Assembly: GCA_024684955.1 (NCBI GenBank)
Contig: JAIKWH010000047.1
Coordinates: 1 to 46,431 of the forward strand
DNA from: Pseudobutyrivibrio sp.
GTDB lineage: Bacteria > Bacillota > Clostridia > Lachnospirales > Lachnospiraceae
DNA: 46,431 nt
Direction of reading: 5' to 3'
Shown: one piece after another, positions 1 through 8,715 of the stretch
Layout: each line of letters opens with the position of its first letter
Position numbering within the stretch: the first letter of the stretch is position 1
Notes under the pieces: generated by a model
Seen by the model: only the letters and a program-made list of their open reading frames with translations
Told to the model about the DNA's origin: nothing
The model's database searches: none
Translations under genes and position numbers: made by a program

Positions 1-78
1 GACGCAGGCGTGAGCCGACAGGACGTCGGCGAGAGCACGACAGTGACAGGACGTCGCATAAAGTGCGGCGCCTGCGTC
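1..78. repeat. GC-rich multi-hairpin element with twin ACAGGACGT loops
   Basis: The first ten bases, GACGCAGGCG, are perfectly complementary to 69-78 (CGCCTGCGTC), so the segment closes on itself. Inside are two hairpins with the same loop: GCCGAC-AGGAC-GTCGGC (14-30) and GTGAC-AGGAC-GTCGC (44-56, one G-U pair). The second is flanked by GCAC and GTGC. The 12-mer GACAGGACGTCG occurs twice, at 17-28 and 45-56. The composition is far richer in GC than the surroundings. It may continue left of the window. Whether it acts as RNA or as a DNA repeat cannot be told from one copy. Confidence 0.6.
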
Positions 79-434
79 CCACAAATTCACTTTGTCGCAT
101 TTCTTATTGAACGGAGAGGTAAAGCAACTATCCCTAAAGGACCTGCAAGATTTGTAAACAAATAAGTGTCTGTGTCAGTCCCACATTTTTTTGAATTGTA
201 AAACCAGTTAAAAGACAGTCACGGGATGCTTGCTTGGGGCAATAAGAAAAACTGGAATTTTCCGGCTGATTGTCAGAGAACATGGGGCCAAGGACTTTAG
301 AGAAACATTTTAGGTTGTAGAGGGCAGTGGCCTGTGGGGCCTGGGGGCTGGGGCAGGTCTTGAAATGGGGCGGGCGTTGGGGTAAACTTGCATTGAATGT
401 TTTTGAAACAGTATTAGAAGAGAGGGAACAACAA
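79..434. other. non-coding leader region upstream of pgi
   Basis: No convincing gene lies between the left-edge element and the pgi start. A short open frame ending at 155-157 lacks a start codon with a ribosome site. I could not fix a promoter with confidence. The last hundred bases are unusually G-rich (see 336-382). Confidence 0.5.
336..382 (+). other. G-tract cluster, possible G-quadruplex, in pgi leader
   Basis: Six runs of three to five G lie in 47 bases: 336-339, 343-347, 350-353, 367-370, 372-374 and 379-382. The intervening loops are 3, 2, 13, 1 and 4 bases. They are on the coding strand, ending about 50 bases before the pgi start codon. That such a cluster could form a quadruplex in DNA or mRNA is inference. 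Runs like this are not seen elsewhere in the window. Confidence 0.4.
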
Positions 435-2018
435 ATGGTAAATTGGAATAACTTTGATAAGTTAAATTCTTACAAGAGACTTGCTGGATTAAAGGGCAAG
501 GTAAATCTTAAAGAGGTTATGTCAGGTGCAAATGGAGCTGAGCGTGTTGCAAAATACTCTGTTGCAATGTCAAATGGCATGGCGTACAACTTCGCTTCAA
601 AGGAAGTGGATGACGAGGTTCTTGACGCACTTCAGGAGTTGGCTGATGAGGCACAGCTTGTTGAAAAGTATAAGGAATTATACAATGGAGCGGTTATCAA
701 TACAGGAGAAAAGCGTCTGGTTTTACATCAGCTTACCCGCGGTCAGTTGGGTGATGCAGTAGTATCAGACGGTGTTAATAAAAGAGATTTCTATGTAAAG
801 CAGCAGGAGAGAATTGCAGAATTTGCAAACAAGGTTCACGCTGGTCAGATTGTAAACGAAAAGGGTGAAAAGTTTACAACAGTAGTGCAGATTGGTATCG
901 GTGGTTCAGATCTTGGCCCTCGTGCTATGTACCTTGCCCTGGAGAATTGGGCAAAGGTAAATGGTGAGTTCAAAATGGAGGCTCACTTTATTTCAAATGT
1001 AGACCCAGATGATGCATCAGCAGTGCTTGCTGGCATCGATGTTTCAAAGTCTATTTTCATTCTCGTGTCAAAGTCAGGTACAACTCTTGAGACTCTTACA
1101 AACGAGTCATTTGTAAAGGATGCCCTTGCAAAGGCAGGTCTTGATGCTTCTAAGCACATGATTGCTGTTACATCTGAGACATCTCCACTTGCAAAGAATG
1201 AGGGATACCTAGATGCATTCTTTATGGATGATTATATCGGCGGACGTTACTCATCTTCTTCATCAGTAGGTGGTGCAGTACTTTCCCTTGCATTTGGTCC
1301 AGAAATTTTTGCTCGCTTCTTAAATGGTGCAGCAGCAGAGGATGAGACTGGCAAGAATGCTGATATCAGAAAGAACCCAGCAATGCTTGATGCCCTTATC
1401 GGTGTATATGAGCGCAATTTCCTTGGCTATGAGTCAACAGCAGTGCTCCCATACTCACAGGGCCTCAGCCGTTTCCCTGCACATCTCCAGCAGCTTGACA
1501 TGGAGTCAAACGGCAAGAGCGTAAATAGATTTGGCGAGCCTGTAGATTATGTTACAGGTCCAGTTATCTTTGGTGAGCCAGGTACAAACGGACAGCACAG
1601 TTTCTACCAGCTCCTCCACCAGGGTACAAACATTATTCCTCTTCAGTTTGTAGGATTCAAGAAGAGCCAGATGGCAAATGATGTTGTTATCGAAAACAGC
1701 ACATCACAGCAGAAACTCTGCGCAAATGTCGTTGCCCAGATTATGGCATTTGCCTGTGGTAAAGATGATGACAACAAGAATAAATATTTTGCAGGTGGCA
1801 GACCATCATCACTTATCACCGGAGAAATGCTTACACCTGAGACACTTGGTGCTCTCCTTGCTCATTTCGAGAACAAGGTTATGTTCCAGGGCTTTGTATG
1901 GAATGTAAACTCATTCGACCAGGAAGGTGTTCAACTGGGAAAGACTCTTGCAAAGAAGGTTCTTGCAGGCGATACATCAGATGCTCTTGCGGCTTACGCA
2001 AAGCTTCTTGAAATCTAA
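435..2018 (+). CDS. pgi: glucose-6-phosphate isomerase
   Basis: This enzyme interconverts glucose-6-phosphate and fructose-6-phosphate in the cytosol. It belongs to the long bacterial PGI family (527 residues). Family hallmarks are visible in order: VQIGIGGSDLGPRAMYLAL, the sugar-isomerase block FILVSKSGTTLETLTN, the first signature GGRYSSSSSVGG, and the second signature region GTNGQHSFYQLLHQG. An in-frame GTG at 327 would add 36 residues of low-complexity W/G-rich sequence with no family match. I therefore chose the ATG at 435, which has GAGAGGG about 8-13 bases upstream. It is a single-gene unit ended by the terminator at 2048. Its leader carries the G-tract cluster. Confidence 0.96.
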   Translation: MVNWNNFDKLNSYKRLAGLKGKVNLKEVMSGANGAERVAKYSVAMSNGMAYNFASKEVDDEVLDALQELADEAQLVEKYKELYNGAVINTGEKRLVLHQLTRGQLGDAVVSDGVNKRDFYVKQQERIAEFANKVHAGQIVNEKGEKFTTVVQIGIGGSDLGPRAMYLALENWAKVNGEFKMEAHFISNVDPDDASAVLAGIDVSKSIFILVSKSGTTLETLTNESFVKDALAKAGLDASKHMIAVTSETSPLAKNEGYLDAFFMDDYIGGRYSSSSSVGGAVLSLAFGPEIFARFLNGAAAEDETGKNADIRKNPAMLDALIGVYERNFLGYESTAVLPYSQGLSRFPAHLQQLDMESNGKSVNRFGEPVDYVTGPVIFGEPGTNGQHSFYQLLHQGTNIIPLQFVGFKKSQMANDVVIENSTSQQKLCANVVAQIMAFACGKDDDNKNKYFAGGRPSSLITGEMLTPETLGALLAHFENKVMFQGFVWNVNSFDQEGVQLGKTLAKKVLAGDTSDALAAYAKLLEI

Positions 2019-2047
2019 TATTTAAAGAGATTAAAAATTTATTAAAT

Positions 2048-2081
2048 CGGGCCCTAGCTCCTTGCTAAGGCCCGTATTTTT
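2048..2081 (+). terminator. intrinsic terminator after pgi
   Basis: CGGGCC(c)TAGC pairs with GCTA(a)GGCCCG, one mismatch, loop TCCTT, then TATTTTT. It separates pgi from the next gene. Confidence 0.85.
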
Positions 2082-2134
2082 GATTAAAGTAATACTAGTG
2101 AAAATCACTATTAAGAAGTAAAGAAGGTAATGTT

Positions 2135-2842
2135 ATGGGAACAGATTACAATGACCAGGAGCAAGAGGCTGTCAGAAAAACCTTTGCAGGAGAAAAGGCA
2201 AAACTTGCTCAAATGACTACAAAAGAAAAATTCCAATATATATGGTCTTATTACAAACTCCACATATTGGTGGTGCTTATTATCATAACTGCAGTGGTTT
2301 ACATCATTCACCAGCGCTTGACCTACGTAGACTACAAACTGTACGGGGTGGTTATCAATTCTGAAAATTATAATGAGTCCCTGATGGACACATTGCCGGC
2401 AGAACTGGGCATGGAAAAGCATGAGGGATTTTCTTATAGAGGAGGTCTTTCGGCTGTTCCAGATTCTGGAGTTTCAGGTATGTACAATCAGGTGGATCTT
2501 TTCACCATTAGTGGACAAATGGATTTTGCATTTACCGACGATGATGGTGTCCAGTACCTTTGCAATTTTGGTACCCCTTATGATGTGACTCAGGTTTTGC
2601 CACAGGAATTGCTGGACATGTGGCCAGACAAGGAAGTATCTTTCACTGAGTACAACCCAGACACAGAACAATACTACGACAATTATGCAGCGATCAATAT
2701 CTCTGGCACAGCAGTCCAGGAATATTTTGGTCTAGACCCTAGCATGTGCTATCTGGTCATAACAGACCTTTCCGACAACCCTAAATATATGGATGCCTTT
2801 TACCAGGTCCTTTACGACATCGAGACAGGCAAACTTAAATAA
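2135..2842 (+). CDS. single-pass membrane protein of unknown function
   Basis: The product is 235 residues. It has a charged cytoplasmic N-terminus (1-40, with KEKFQYIWSYYK just before the membrane), one transmembrane helix at about 42-60, and a roughly 175-residue soluble part rich in Asp and Tyr that should face outside. I see no enzyme motif. Proteins of this plan often precede DUF624 genes in Lachnospiraceae, as here, where the next start is 24 bases downstream, so the two are probably co-transcribed. The ATG has AAGG about 9 bases upstream. Function is unknown; a partner or assembly role with the following membrane protein is inference. Confidence 0.8.
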   Translation: MGTDYNDQEQEAVRKTFAGEKAKLAQMTTKEKFQYIWSYYKLHILVVLIIITAVVYIIHQRLTYVDYKLYGVVINSENYNESLMDTLPAELGMEKHEGFSYRGGLSAVPDSGVSGMYNQVDLFTISGQMDFAFTDDDGVQYLCNFGTPYDVTQVLPQELLDMWPDKEVSFTEYNPDTEQYYDNYAAINISGTAVQEYFGLDPSMCYLVITDLSDNPKYMDAFYQVLYDIETGKLK

Positions 2843-2866
2843 TTATTGATAATTAGGAGAAAGACA

Positions 2867-3508
2867 GTGAAAAATTTTTACGGCGGCAAGTTCATGGATG
2901 GACTTACCAAGATTACAGATGTAGTACTAGTTGGATTTTATTTTTTCCTTACCAGTATCCCTATTTTTACAATTGGCGATAGCATGACAGCCCTCTATTA
3001 TGTCACCCACAAATGCATATTCAGGGGTAAGGGATACACAACAGAATATTTTAAATCTTTCAAAAGCAACTTCAAACAGGCCACCCTTTCATGGCTGATT
3101 TTCCTTCTGGTCCAGTTGGTCCTTATAGCTGATGTATACATTATGAAGGACAGTATGAGCAAAGGAGTACTCTTTGCAGCGGCCCCATGGTTTTTTATGG
3201 TAGTCCTTGTCCTGGTAATGATTTGGGCAATTTATCACTTTGCTTACATTGCAAGATTCCAAAATGATTTCAAAAATACTTTTAAGGTCTCTCTTGCAAT
3301 TATGTTTATAAACATACCATGGACCCTGGCAATCCTAGGCGAGATCATTTTAGGACTCCTGATTCTCTACAGGGTGCCAGTCCTTGTACTCTTTGCACCT
3401 AGCCTATTTGCAATTGCAATACACCCTATTATGGAAAAGGTTTTCCGCAAGTACATGACCCCAGAGGACCTAAAAAGAGAAGAAGATGACGATATGATGA
3501 ATTTCTAA
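2867..3508 (+). CDS. DUF624 (YesL-like) integral membrane protein
   Basis: This 213-residue protein has about five hydrophobic helices. It carries the DUF624-like N-terminal block FFLTSIPIFTIGDSMTALYY (about residues 26-45) and ends in an acidic tail (EEDDDMMNF). DUF624 proteins are often found near carbohydrate uptake or hydrolase genes, but their biochemical role is not known. A TTG at 2846 gives a longer frame. The GTG at 2867 is preferred because AGGAGA (2855-2860) sits six bases before it. It ends just before a bidirectional terminator and is probably translated from the same mRNA as the preceding gene. Confidence 0.8.
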   Translation: MKNFYGGKFMDGLTKITDVVLVGFYFFLTSIPIFTIGDSMTALYYVTHKCIFRGKGYTTEYFKSFKSNFKQATLSWLIFLLVQLVLIADVYIMKDSMSKGVLFAAAPWFFMVVLVLVMIWAIYHFAYIARFQNDFKNTFKVSLAIMFINIPWTLAILGEIILGLLILYRVPVLVLFAPSLFAIAIHPIMEKVFRKYMTPEDLKREEDDDMMNF

Positions 3509-3531
3509 AAGAGGAAAATATAGACAATAAA

Positions 3532-3564
3532 AAGGCAAGCCTAAATCGGCTTGCCTTCCTTTTT
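3532..3564. terminator. bidirectional terminator between convergent genes
   Basis: AAGGCAAGCC-TAAATC-GGCTTGCCTT is a perfect 10-bp stem. It has CCTTTTTG on the plus side and TTTTTATTG on the minus side, and so serves both the DUF624 gene and the nucleotidase gene. Confidence 0.88.
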
Positions 3565-3590
3565 GCATTACTTATTATATTGATGGCAAA

Positions 3591-5252
3591 TTATTTTAAT
3601 GTGATATTGCCCTTTACTGAGCCGTAATCAGCAGCCTTGATTTTGCCGCCCAACTCTGTCTGAACGTAGTCCATAACAGCCTCGTCCATTACGATACCTG
3701 TATCAAACTGGTCTGATGCATTGGCAAATGCAAAGTATGTATCTCCACCTGCTGCGCAGAAGTTGTTTGTTACAACTGCGTATGTATCTGTGAGAGAGAA
3801 TTTCTTGCCGTTGATGCTCTGGATAGATACACGGTTGATTGATGCTGGCTTGTAGTATGTAGAATCTGGATAAGCCTCGCCCTGAGCGAATGGTACAGTT
3901 GTGTTAATTGTAAACTTGATACCAGATACCTGAGGGAAACCTCCGATTGCAGCTGGTGTGCAATATGTAGAAGCCTCAAGAGCCTCTAGGAGCTCTGCAC
4001 CTGATACATAAACAACAGCTACTGTGTTACCAAATGGAAGAACTGTGTTAAGGTCTTTCTTTGTAACATCACCTGTCTTGATAGATGCACGGATACCACC
4101 ACCGTTTGTAATTGCAACTACGTGGTCTTCCTTAACCTTTAATGAGCCCTCTTTGAGAACGCTCCATTTAAGGGCATCTGTGATAAGGTCACCAAGGTTT
4201 GTTTCGCCTGTACGAACACCTGGATCCTTCTTGCCATTTAAATCAACTTCTGAAGTAGCAAATTTAACATTGTACTCTGTGTCGATTCTGTCTGTGATAG
4301 CTTCGCAAACCCACTGGATTGCAGGAGATTTTACGATACCGTCATCACACTTGATGAGGTAGTTGTCTTCAATTTCTTTTGTCTCGTTGTTGATAACTAC
4401 CATACCAATCTTGTCAAATTTTGTACCAGTAGACTGGATAGGAGCATCTCCTTCTCCTGCTGTCATTATTGTGTGAGAATGACCATCCAGAATCAAATCG
4501 ATTCCTGTTGTGTTGGCATAAAGGTCAGCACTGCGGTGTCCATCTGGAGCAGACTCATCATCAACACCAAGGTGTGACAAGCAAACAACAAGGTCGCAGC
4601 CCTGTGCGTTTAATGTATTAACCTGGTCCTGAGCGATAGTGTAAAGTTCAGACTTTGAAGCGAACTTGATACCTTTGATAAGAGCAGGGTTAACCTTTGT
4701 CTGTGTCTCAGGTGTCTCCATTCCAAAGAATCCAATCTTGAAACCGGCACTTGTTGTGTAAACTACGTTTGGATCGTAGATAGTTTTTCCGTCTGGGCCA
4801 TAAACATCAGCGCAGATGGTCTTAAACCATGCTCTTGCAAGGTTTGTCTTTAACTGGTCGTAGCCATAGTCAAATTCGTGGTTACCTAATGTAGCGATGT
4901 CATAGTCTGCAAAGTTCATCATGGTTACAGCATCGTAGCCTTTTGATGCACTAACATAAGGACTGCCCTGCATAAAGTCACCGCAGTCTACCAAAATGAC
5001 CTCTGCACCCCTTGCCTGAAATTCATACTTTAATGCAGCAACCTGTGCGTATCCGTCGATAGCACCATGCACATCATTAGTATGTAAGATAACTGTCTTG
5101 CCTGACAAATCGGATGGAACATTGGCGATAGAGCGAATGTCAGCCTTTGTTTCGTAGGCATAAACAGGTAGTGGCTTGTAGGCAACAGAGAAAACTGTTA
5201 CTAAAGCCAGTAAGAGTGTAAACACCCTCTTGAGCACATTTTTGTGTCTCAT
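3591..5252 (-). CDS. secreted 5'-nucleotidase / cyclic phosphodiesterase (UshA family)
   Basis: An exported two-domain metallophosphoesterase of 553 residues that should release phosphate or nucleosides from extracellular nucleotides. A signal peptide covers about residues 1-32 (hydrophobic core FTLLLALVTVFSVAY). Metal ligands of the N-terminal domain are all visible: D60 and H62 in NDVHG, D89 in VDCGD, N124-H125 in GNHEFD, H227 in SHLG, and GHSH at 257-260. The C-terminal substrate domain starts around 330 (GETNLGDLITDAL) and has NGGGIRASI and PFGN. There is no LPXTG, SLH or cell-wall repeat, so it is probably released or loosely bound. AAGGAGGAG precedes the ATG. A TATAAT lies about 35 bases upstream on the minus strand without a good -35. 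Substrate preference cannot be read from sequence. Confidence 0.92.
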   Translation of the reverse strand: MRHKNVLKRVFTLLLALVTVFSVAYKPLPVYAYETKADIRSIANVPSDLSGKTVILHTNDVHGAIDGYAQVAALKYEFQARGAEVILVDCGDFMQGSPYVSASKGYDAVTMMNFADYDIATLGNHEFDYGYDQLKTNLARAWFKTICADVYGPDGKTIYDPNVVYTTSAGFKIGFFGMETPETQTKVNPALIKGIKFASKSELYTIAQDQVNTLNAQGCDLVVCLSHLGVDDESAPDGHRSADLYANTTGIDLILDGHSHTIMTAGEGDAPIQSTGTKFDKIGMVVINNETKEIEDNYLIKCDDGIVKSPAIQWVCEAITDRIDTEYNVKFATSEVDLNGKKDPGVRTGETNLGDLITDALKWSVLKEGSLKVKEDHVVAITNGGGIRASIKTGDVTKKDLNTVLPFGNTVAVVYVSGAELLEALEASTYCTPAAIGGFPQVSGIKFTINTTVPFAQGEAYPDSTYYKPASINRVSIQSINGKKFSLTDTYAVVTNNFCAAGGDTYFAFANASDQFDTGIVMDEAVMDYVQTELGGKIKAADYGSVKGNITLK

Positions 5253-5357
5253 AAATTACTCCTCCTTTTAATTAAAAGATAAATTAATTATAAAGTATTT
5301 AATTGTTAGATAGAAGGAGGCAATTTAGGAAATAAAACCTAAAAATTGCAATTAAAC

Positions 5358-5397
5358 TAGACAAAAAAGACTTAATGTGCTATAAGTGTATTAACAC
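5358..5397 (+). promoter_or_regulatory. promoter and putative YtrA-type operator
   Basis: TAGACA (5358-5363), 17 bases, then TATAAG (5381-5386) is a good sigma-A promoter. It is overlapped by the imperfect palindrome GTGTATTAACAC (5386-5397). GntR proteins of the YtrA group usually bind such palindromes in their own promoter, so autorepression is expected. Confidence 0.65.
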
Positions 5398-5429
5398 AAC
5401 TAATACAGAGAGTGGTAGGAGGACACTAC

Positions 5430-5816
5430 ATGCTCCAGTTAAATTATAGGGATTCCAGACCTATATATGAGCAAATAAAGGATGGACTTAGGAAATTGGT
5501 GGTGACAGGGGCTATTGCTCAGGACGAAAAACTGCCAAGCGTTAGAGAATTGGCTACCAGTTTGTCTATCAATCCTAATACAATCCAAAAGGCCTATAGG
5601 GAACTGGAACAGGAAGGTTACATTTATACAATTGCTGGCAAGGGAAGCTTTGCTGCGACCAGAGCGGACGTTGCCCAGGGGAGAAAGGGCGAATTAATGA
5701 AAAAATTCGATGAGATTGTAAAAGAGCTTTTGTATTTGAACCAAGACAAAGATGAATTAATCAAGAGAATCGAAGAACTTGCGAAGGGAGGAGCCAAGCG
5801 TGATACAGGTAAATAA
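5430..5816 (+). CDS. GntR-family regulator, YtrA subfamily
   Basis: This is a 128-residue repressor-type protein with an N-terminal winged helix (PIYEQIKDGLRKLVVTGAI, then LPSVRELATSLSINPNTIQK, then GYIYTIAGKGSF). A short helical tail replaces the large effector domain of other GntR proteins. This small build, and its position directly before an ABC ATPase and permease, define the YtrA group. Members typically repress the transporter and respond to cell-wall stress. The GTG at 5412 would overlap the ribosome site, so I chose the ATG at 5430 with AGGAGG at 5417-5422. Its 3' end overlaps the next gene by 17 bases, indicating translational coupling. Confidence 0.92.
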   Translation: MLQLNYRDSRPIYEQIKDGLRKLVVTGAIAQDEKLPSVRELATSLSINPNTIQKAYRELEQEGYIYTIAGKGSFAATRADVAQGRKGELMKKFDEIVKELLYLNQDKDELIKRIEELAKGGAKRDTGK

Positions 5817-6699
5817 TGTCACAAAGCGTTTTGGAGACTTTGTCGCATTGGATGATTTGAATATGCATGTAGAAACTGGGGCTGTCTATGGTCTGGTTGG
5901 GCCAAATGGTGCTGGCAAATCTACAATCATCAGACACCTTTGCGGAGTTTACAAGGCAGATAGCGGGTCTGTCAAAATCCATGGGCAGGAGGTCTATGAA
6001 AATGAAAAATTAAAGCAGCGCCTTGCTGTTATCCCTGATGATATTTTTTATTTCACCCAGGCCAATACACTGGACATGATGAAATACTATCAGAGGATGT
6101 ATCCAAAATTTGACCAGGATCTTTTCTTCAAGATTGCAGATTGCTTTTCTGCTATTAATATGAAAAAGATGGTCAGGACACTTTCAAAGGGTATGCAAAA
6201 GCAGGTGGCATTTATGCTATCCATTGCCAGCAGACCTGATGTTATGATTTTGGATGAGCCGGTGGATGGACTTGATCCTGTTATGAGGAGACAGATTTGG
6301 TCCCTTCTCATGTCGGATGTAGCAGAGACCGGACTTACCGTCCTTGTCTCTTCTCACAATTTACGAGAATTGGAGGATGTCTGCGACCACGTGGGCATCA
6401 TGAATAATGGAAAGATTCTCCTGGAGAGATCTTTGGATGACTTGCAGACATCTATTACAAAAATCCAGGTGGCTTTTGAAGGAGAGATGCCAGCCCTTCC
6501 ACCGGAGGTGGAGGTTCTCAGAAAAATCTCTTCTGGCAGGGTCCACACCCTGATTGTAAAGGGGGCACCAGGGGAGGCGGAGGCCCGTATCGGAGCTATG
6601 CACCCTATGCTTATGGACGTGCTGCCATTGACACTTGAGGAAATATTCATATACGAATTGGGAGGTGAGAATTATGCGGTCAAAGACATCATTTTTTAA
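5800..6699 (+). CDS. ABC transporter ATP-binding protein (YtrB/BcrA-like)
   Basis: A 299-residue cytoplasmic ATPase. Walker A is GPNGAGKS (34-41), the signature loop is LSKGM (128-132), Walker B is MILDEP (149-154), the D-loop is GLDP, and the switch histidine is in SSHNL. The C-terminal 80 residues follow the BcrA/YtrB type. The GTG at 5800 has GGGAGG nine bases before it and lies inside the 3' end of the regulator gene. A TTG at 5779 would start before that ribosome site. It pairs with the downstream permease. Export of, or resistance to, a cell-envelope-active compound is the usual role of such systems but is inference here. Confidence 0.93.
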   Translation: MIQVNNVTKRFGDFVALDDLNMHVETGAVYGLVGPNGAGKSTIIRHLCGVYKADSGSVKIHGQEVYENEKLKQRLAVIPDDIFYFTQANTLDMMKYYQRMYPKFDQDLFFKIADCFSAINMKKMVRTLSKGMQKQVAFMLSIASRPDVMILDEPVDGLDPVMRRQIWSLLMSDVAETGLTVLVSSHNLRELEDVCDHVGIMNNGKILLERSLDDLQTSITKIQVAFEGEMPALPPEVEVLRKISSGRVHTLIVKGAPGEAEARIGAMHPMLMDVLPLTLEEIFIYELGGENYAVKDIIF

Positions 6700-8626
6700 C
6701 AAGGCCATATTTTTAAAGACTCTCAGTCGCACATGGATACCTACAGTCCTCTACACATTCATCCTGCTCTTTATGCTGCCTATTCCTTATCTTATGTCTA
6801 GGCAGGTCAGCTACATGGACATGGGCAAAATCTCCATGCATTTAAGGGCAAGATCTGCCATGATGGAAAGGCTGTCTACTACATCAGAGGCAATTACCCC
6901 AATGTTTTTCGCCATAATAATTGCAGCCTTAGCCTTTCATTATCTCTTCTCAAAAAGAGATTCATATATGATTCATGCTTTTCCGGTAAGCAGAAAATCA
7001 TTGTTTACATCAAATGTTTTGGCAGTCCTTATTATGACCATCCTGCCATACCTTGTTACAAGCTTGGTTACCATTGTGGCATCTCTTGCCACAGGAGCAG
7101 GATGTTTTAAGGAAATCGGATATTGGGTTATTTCAAAACTGGTGGAGATTATTTTCTTTGACTGCTTTGCAGTATGCACCCTTATGATTTCAGGCCAGGT
7201 GGCCACAGCAGTAGTTTTCTACTTCCTCTTTAATTTTATATATATTCTCTGCGAGTTTGTCATGAGAATGTTTGCTGAGGTGGCCCTCTTTGGTCTTTCC
7301 GATGCACTGGGCGATATTTCTGAGAATGCCATGACTCCTTGTGCATATATGACAGCCAACTGCCATATCTCATACGACTTTAAATGGGATGAGGCCGACC
7401 AGATAATAGGTGTAGAGACCACAATAGGAGATTGGAAAGTCCTGGTAGGATATCTTGTGGCAGCCCTTGTATTTCTGGGCCTGGCATATCTCATGTACAC
7501 GAAAAAGAAATTGGAGACTGTGGCAGATTTTATTACAGTCCCTGTATTAAAGCCAGTTTTTGCTGTAGGCTTCTCTTTCTTTGTTTCACTTACAGCAGCC
7601 ACCATTATTGTAGAGATGTTTAACTATGATGACCGAATGTCTTACTCCATCAGGTTTGCAGCAGTTATAGGAGCCACGATTCTCATCGGTATCATAGTCT
7701 TCTATGCCAGCCAGATGATGATTGCCAAGACTTTTAGGGTATTTAATATGAAATCAGGCCTGGGCTGCATATGCTACACCCTGGTATGTTTTGCCATCCT
7801 CCTGGGGCTCAGGTTTGATGCCTTTGGGGTGGAGAATAGGATTCCAAAATTGGAGGATATCGCCTGGGCAGGTATCTCTTCTGATTACACCATGGTAATG
7901 ACAGAGACCGCAGAGATTGATGCAGTCAGGGCCGTCCATGGAGCCATCATCGCCGACAAAAAGGAGATTAGAGATTTTAATCAGATTAAGGACCCTGACC
8001 TTTATCGCGACATGATTAGTATTAAATACAAGCTGAAAGACGGCAGGACAATCAGCAGGTCTTATGGCGTTATAGACGAGAATAGCAAGTATGCCACCCA
8101 TGAATATTCTGAGGTGACAGATGCCTTCTTTAATCTTGTAAATGATCCAGAGAATATAAAGAAGCATGTCATAGGGGACAGTTGGGACTCTAGCTCAGTT
8201 AATAAAGTTACTTTTGCCATCATGTATCCTAACGAGGAGGAAGGCTACTATGATAGCGTGTATTCAGACCTGGGAGGATATACAGAGGATGAGCAAAAAG
8301 CCTTGTATCAACAGGTATATGAGGCAGTCCTAAAGGATGTGGATGCTGGGACTCTCTTCACTCAGAGTTTTGGAGATACCTATTATAGCAAGTATGCAAA
8401 TGAGTTTTCTTTAGAACTCTACAACGAAAAGGGCATCAGTGATGACAGCACATACTATTGGAACGAAGACTACTACACTCCTGAAAAGGAAAAGTATGTC
8501 TACACAAATCTTTCTCCAGAGTCTGTCAACACATTAAATACTTTAAAGGAATTAGGTTTCTATACAGATGACGGGGAACTTGTCACCAATGCAGAATGTG
8601 ACGCAATGTACAATAGAACATTTTAA
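6674..8626 (+). CDS. ABC transporter permease with large C-terminal extracytoplasmic domain
   Basis: A 650-residue ABC-2-like permease. About eight or nine hydrophobic helices occupy roughly residues 20-410. They are followed by a soluble tail of about 240 residues, rich in Asp, Glu and Tyr, with no membrane segment. The start is the ATG at 6674 with GGGAGGTGAG in front, 26 bases inside the ATPase gene. A frame opening at 6635 has no ribosome site. The tail resembles the sensor-like extensions of Ytr-type permeases, so it may bind a ligand outside the cell. It is the last gene of the three-gene operon, followed by the terminator at 8659. Confidence 0.88.
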   Translation: MRSKTSFFNKAIFLKTLSRTWIPTVLYTFILLFMLPIPYLMSRQVSYMDMGKISMHLRARSAMMERLSTTSEAITPMFFAIIIAALAFHYLFSKRDSYMIHAFPVSRKSLFTSNVLAVLIMTILPYLVTSLVTIVASLATGAGCFKEIGYWVISKLVEIIFFDCFAVCTLMISGQVATAVVFYFLFNFIYILCEFVMRMFAEVALFGLSDALGDISENAMTPCAYMTANCHISYDFKWDEADQIIGVETTIGDWKVLVGYLVAALVFLGLAYLMYTKKKLETVADFITVPVLKPVFAVGFSFFVSLTAATIIVEMFNYDDRMSYSIRFAAVIGATILIGIIVFYASQMMIAKTFRVFNMKSGLGCICYTLVCFAILLGLRFDAFGVENRIPKLEDIAWAGISSDYTMVMTETAEIDAVRAVHGAIIADKKEIRDFNQIKDPDLYRDMISIKYKLKDGRTISRSYGVIDENSKYATHEYSEVTDAFFNLVNDPENIKKHVIGDSWDSSSVNKVTFAIMYPNEEEGYYDSVYSDLGGYTEDEQKALYQQVYEAVLKDVDAGTLFTQSFGDTYYSKYANEFSLELYNEKGISDDSTYYWNEDYYTPEKEKYVYTNLSPESVNTLNTLKELGFYTDDGELVTNAECDAMYNRTF

Positions 8627-8658
8627 AATTAAATAAAAGGGCAATTGTGCAACAGTGA

Positions 8659-8715
8659 TAACAGGAGGCTGAAAATTTTGTGAAAAATTTTTGGTTCTCC
8701 TGTTAAGTTTTTTTT
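8659..8715 (+). terminator. terminator of the ABC operon, overlapping the flgM promoter
   Basis: TAACAGGAG (8659-8667) pairs with CTCCTGTTA (8697-8705) around an AT-rich inner stem. Eight T follow (8708-8715). The 3' arm and T-run double as the -35 element and spacer of the next promoter. Confidence 0.82.

Noticed and set aside
62-157. Short open frame that could be the end of a broken gene
   Set aside because: No start codon with a ribosome site, no recognisable protein, and it begins inside the hairpin element; chance is the better explanation.
327-434. In-frame GTG extension of pgi by 36 residues
   Set aside because: Low-complexity Trp/Gly-rich translation of the G-tract region, with no ribosome site; the family starts at the ATG at 435.
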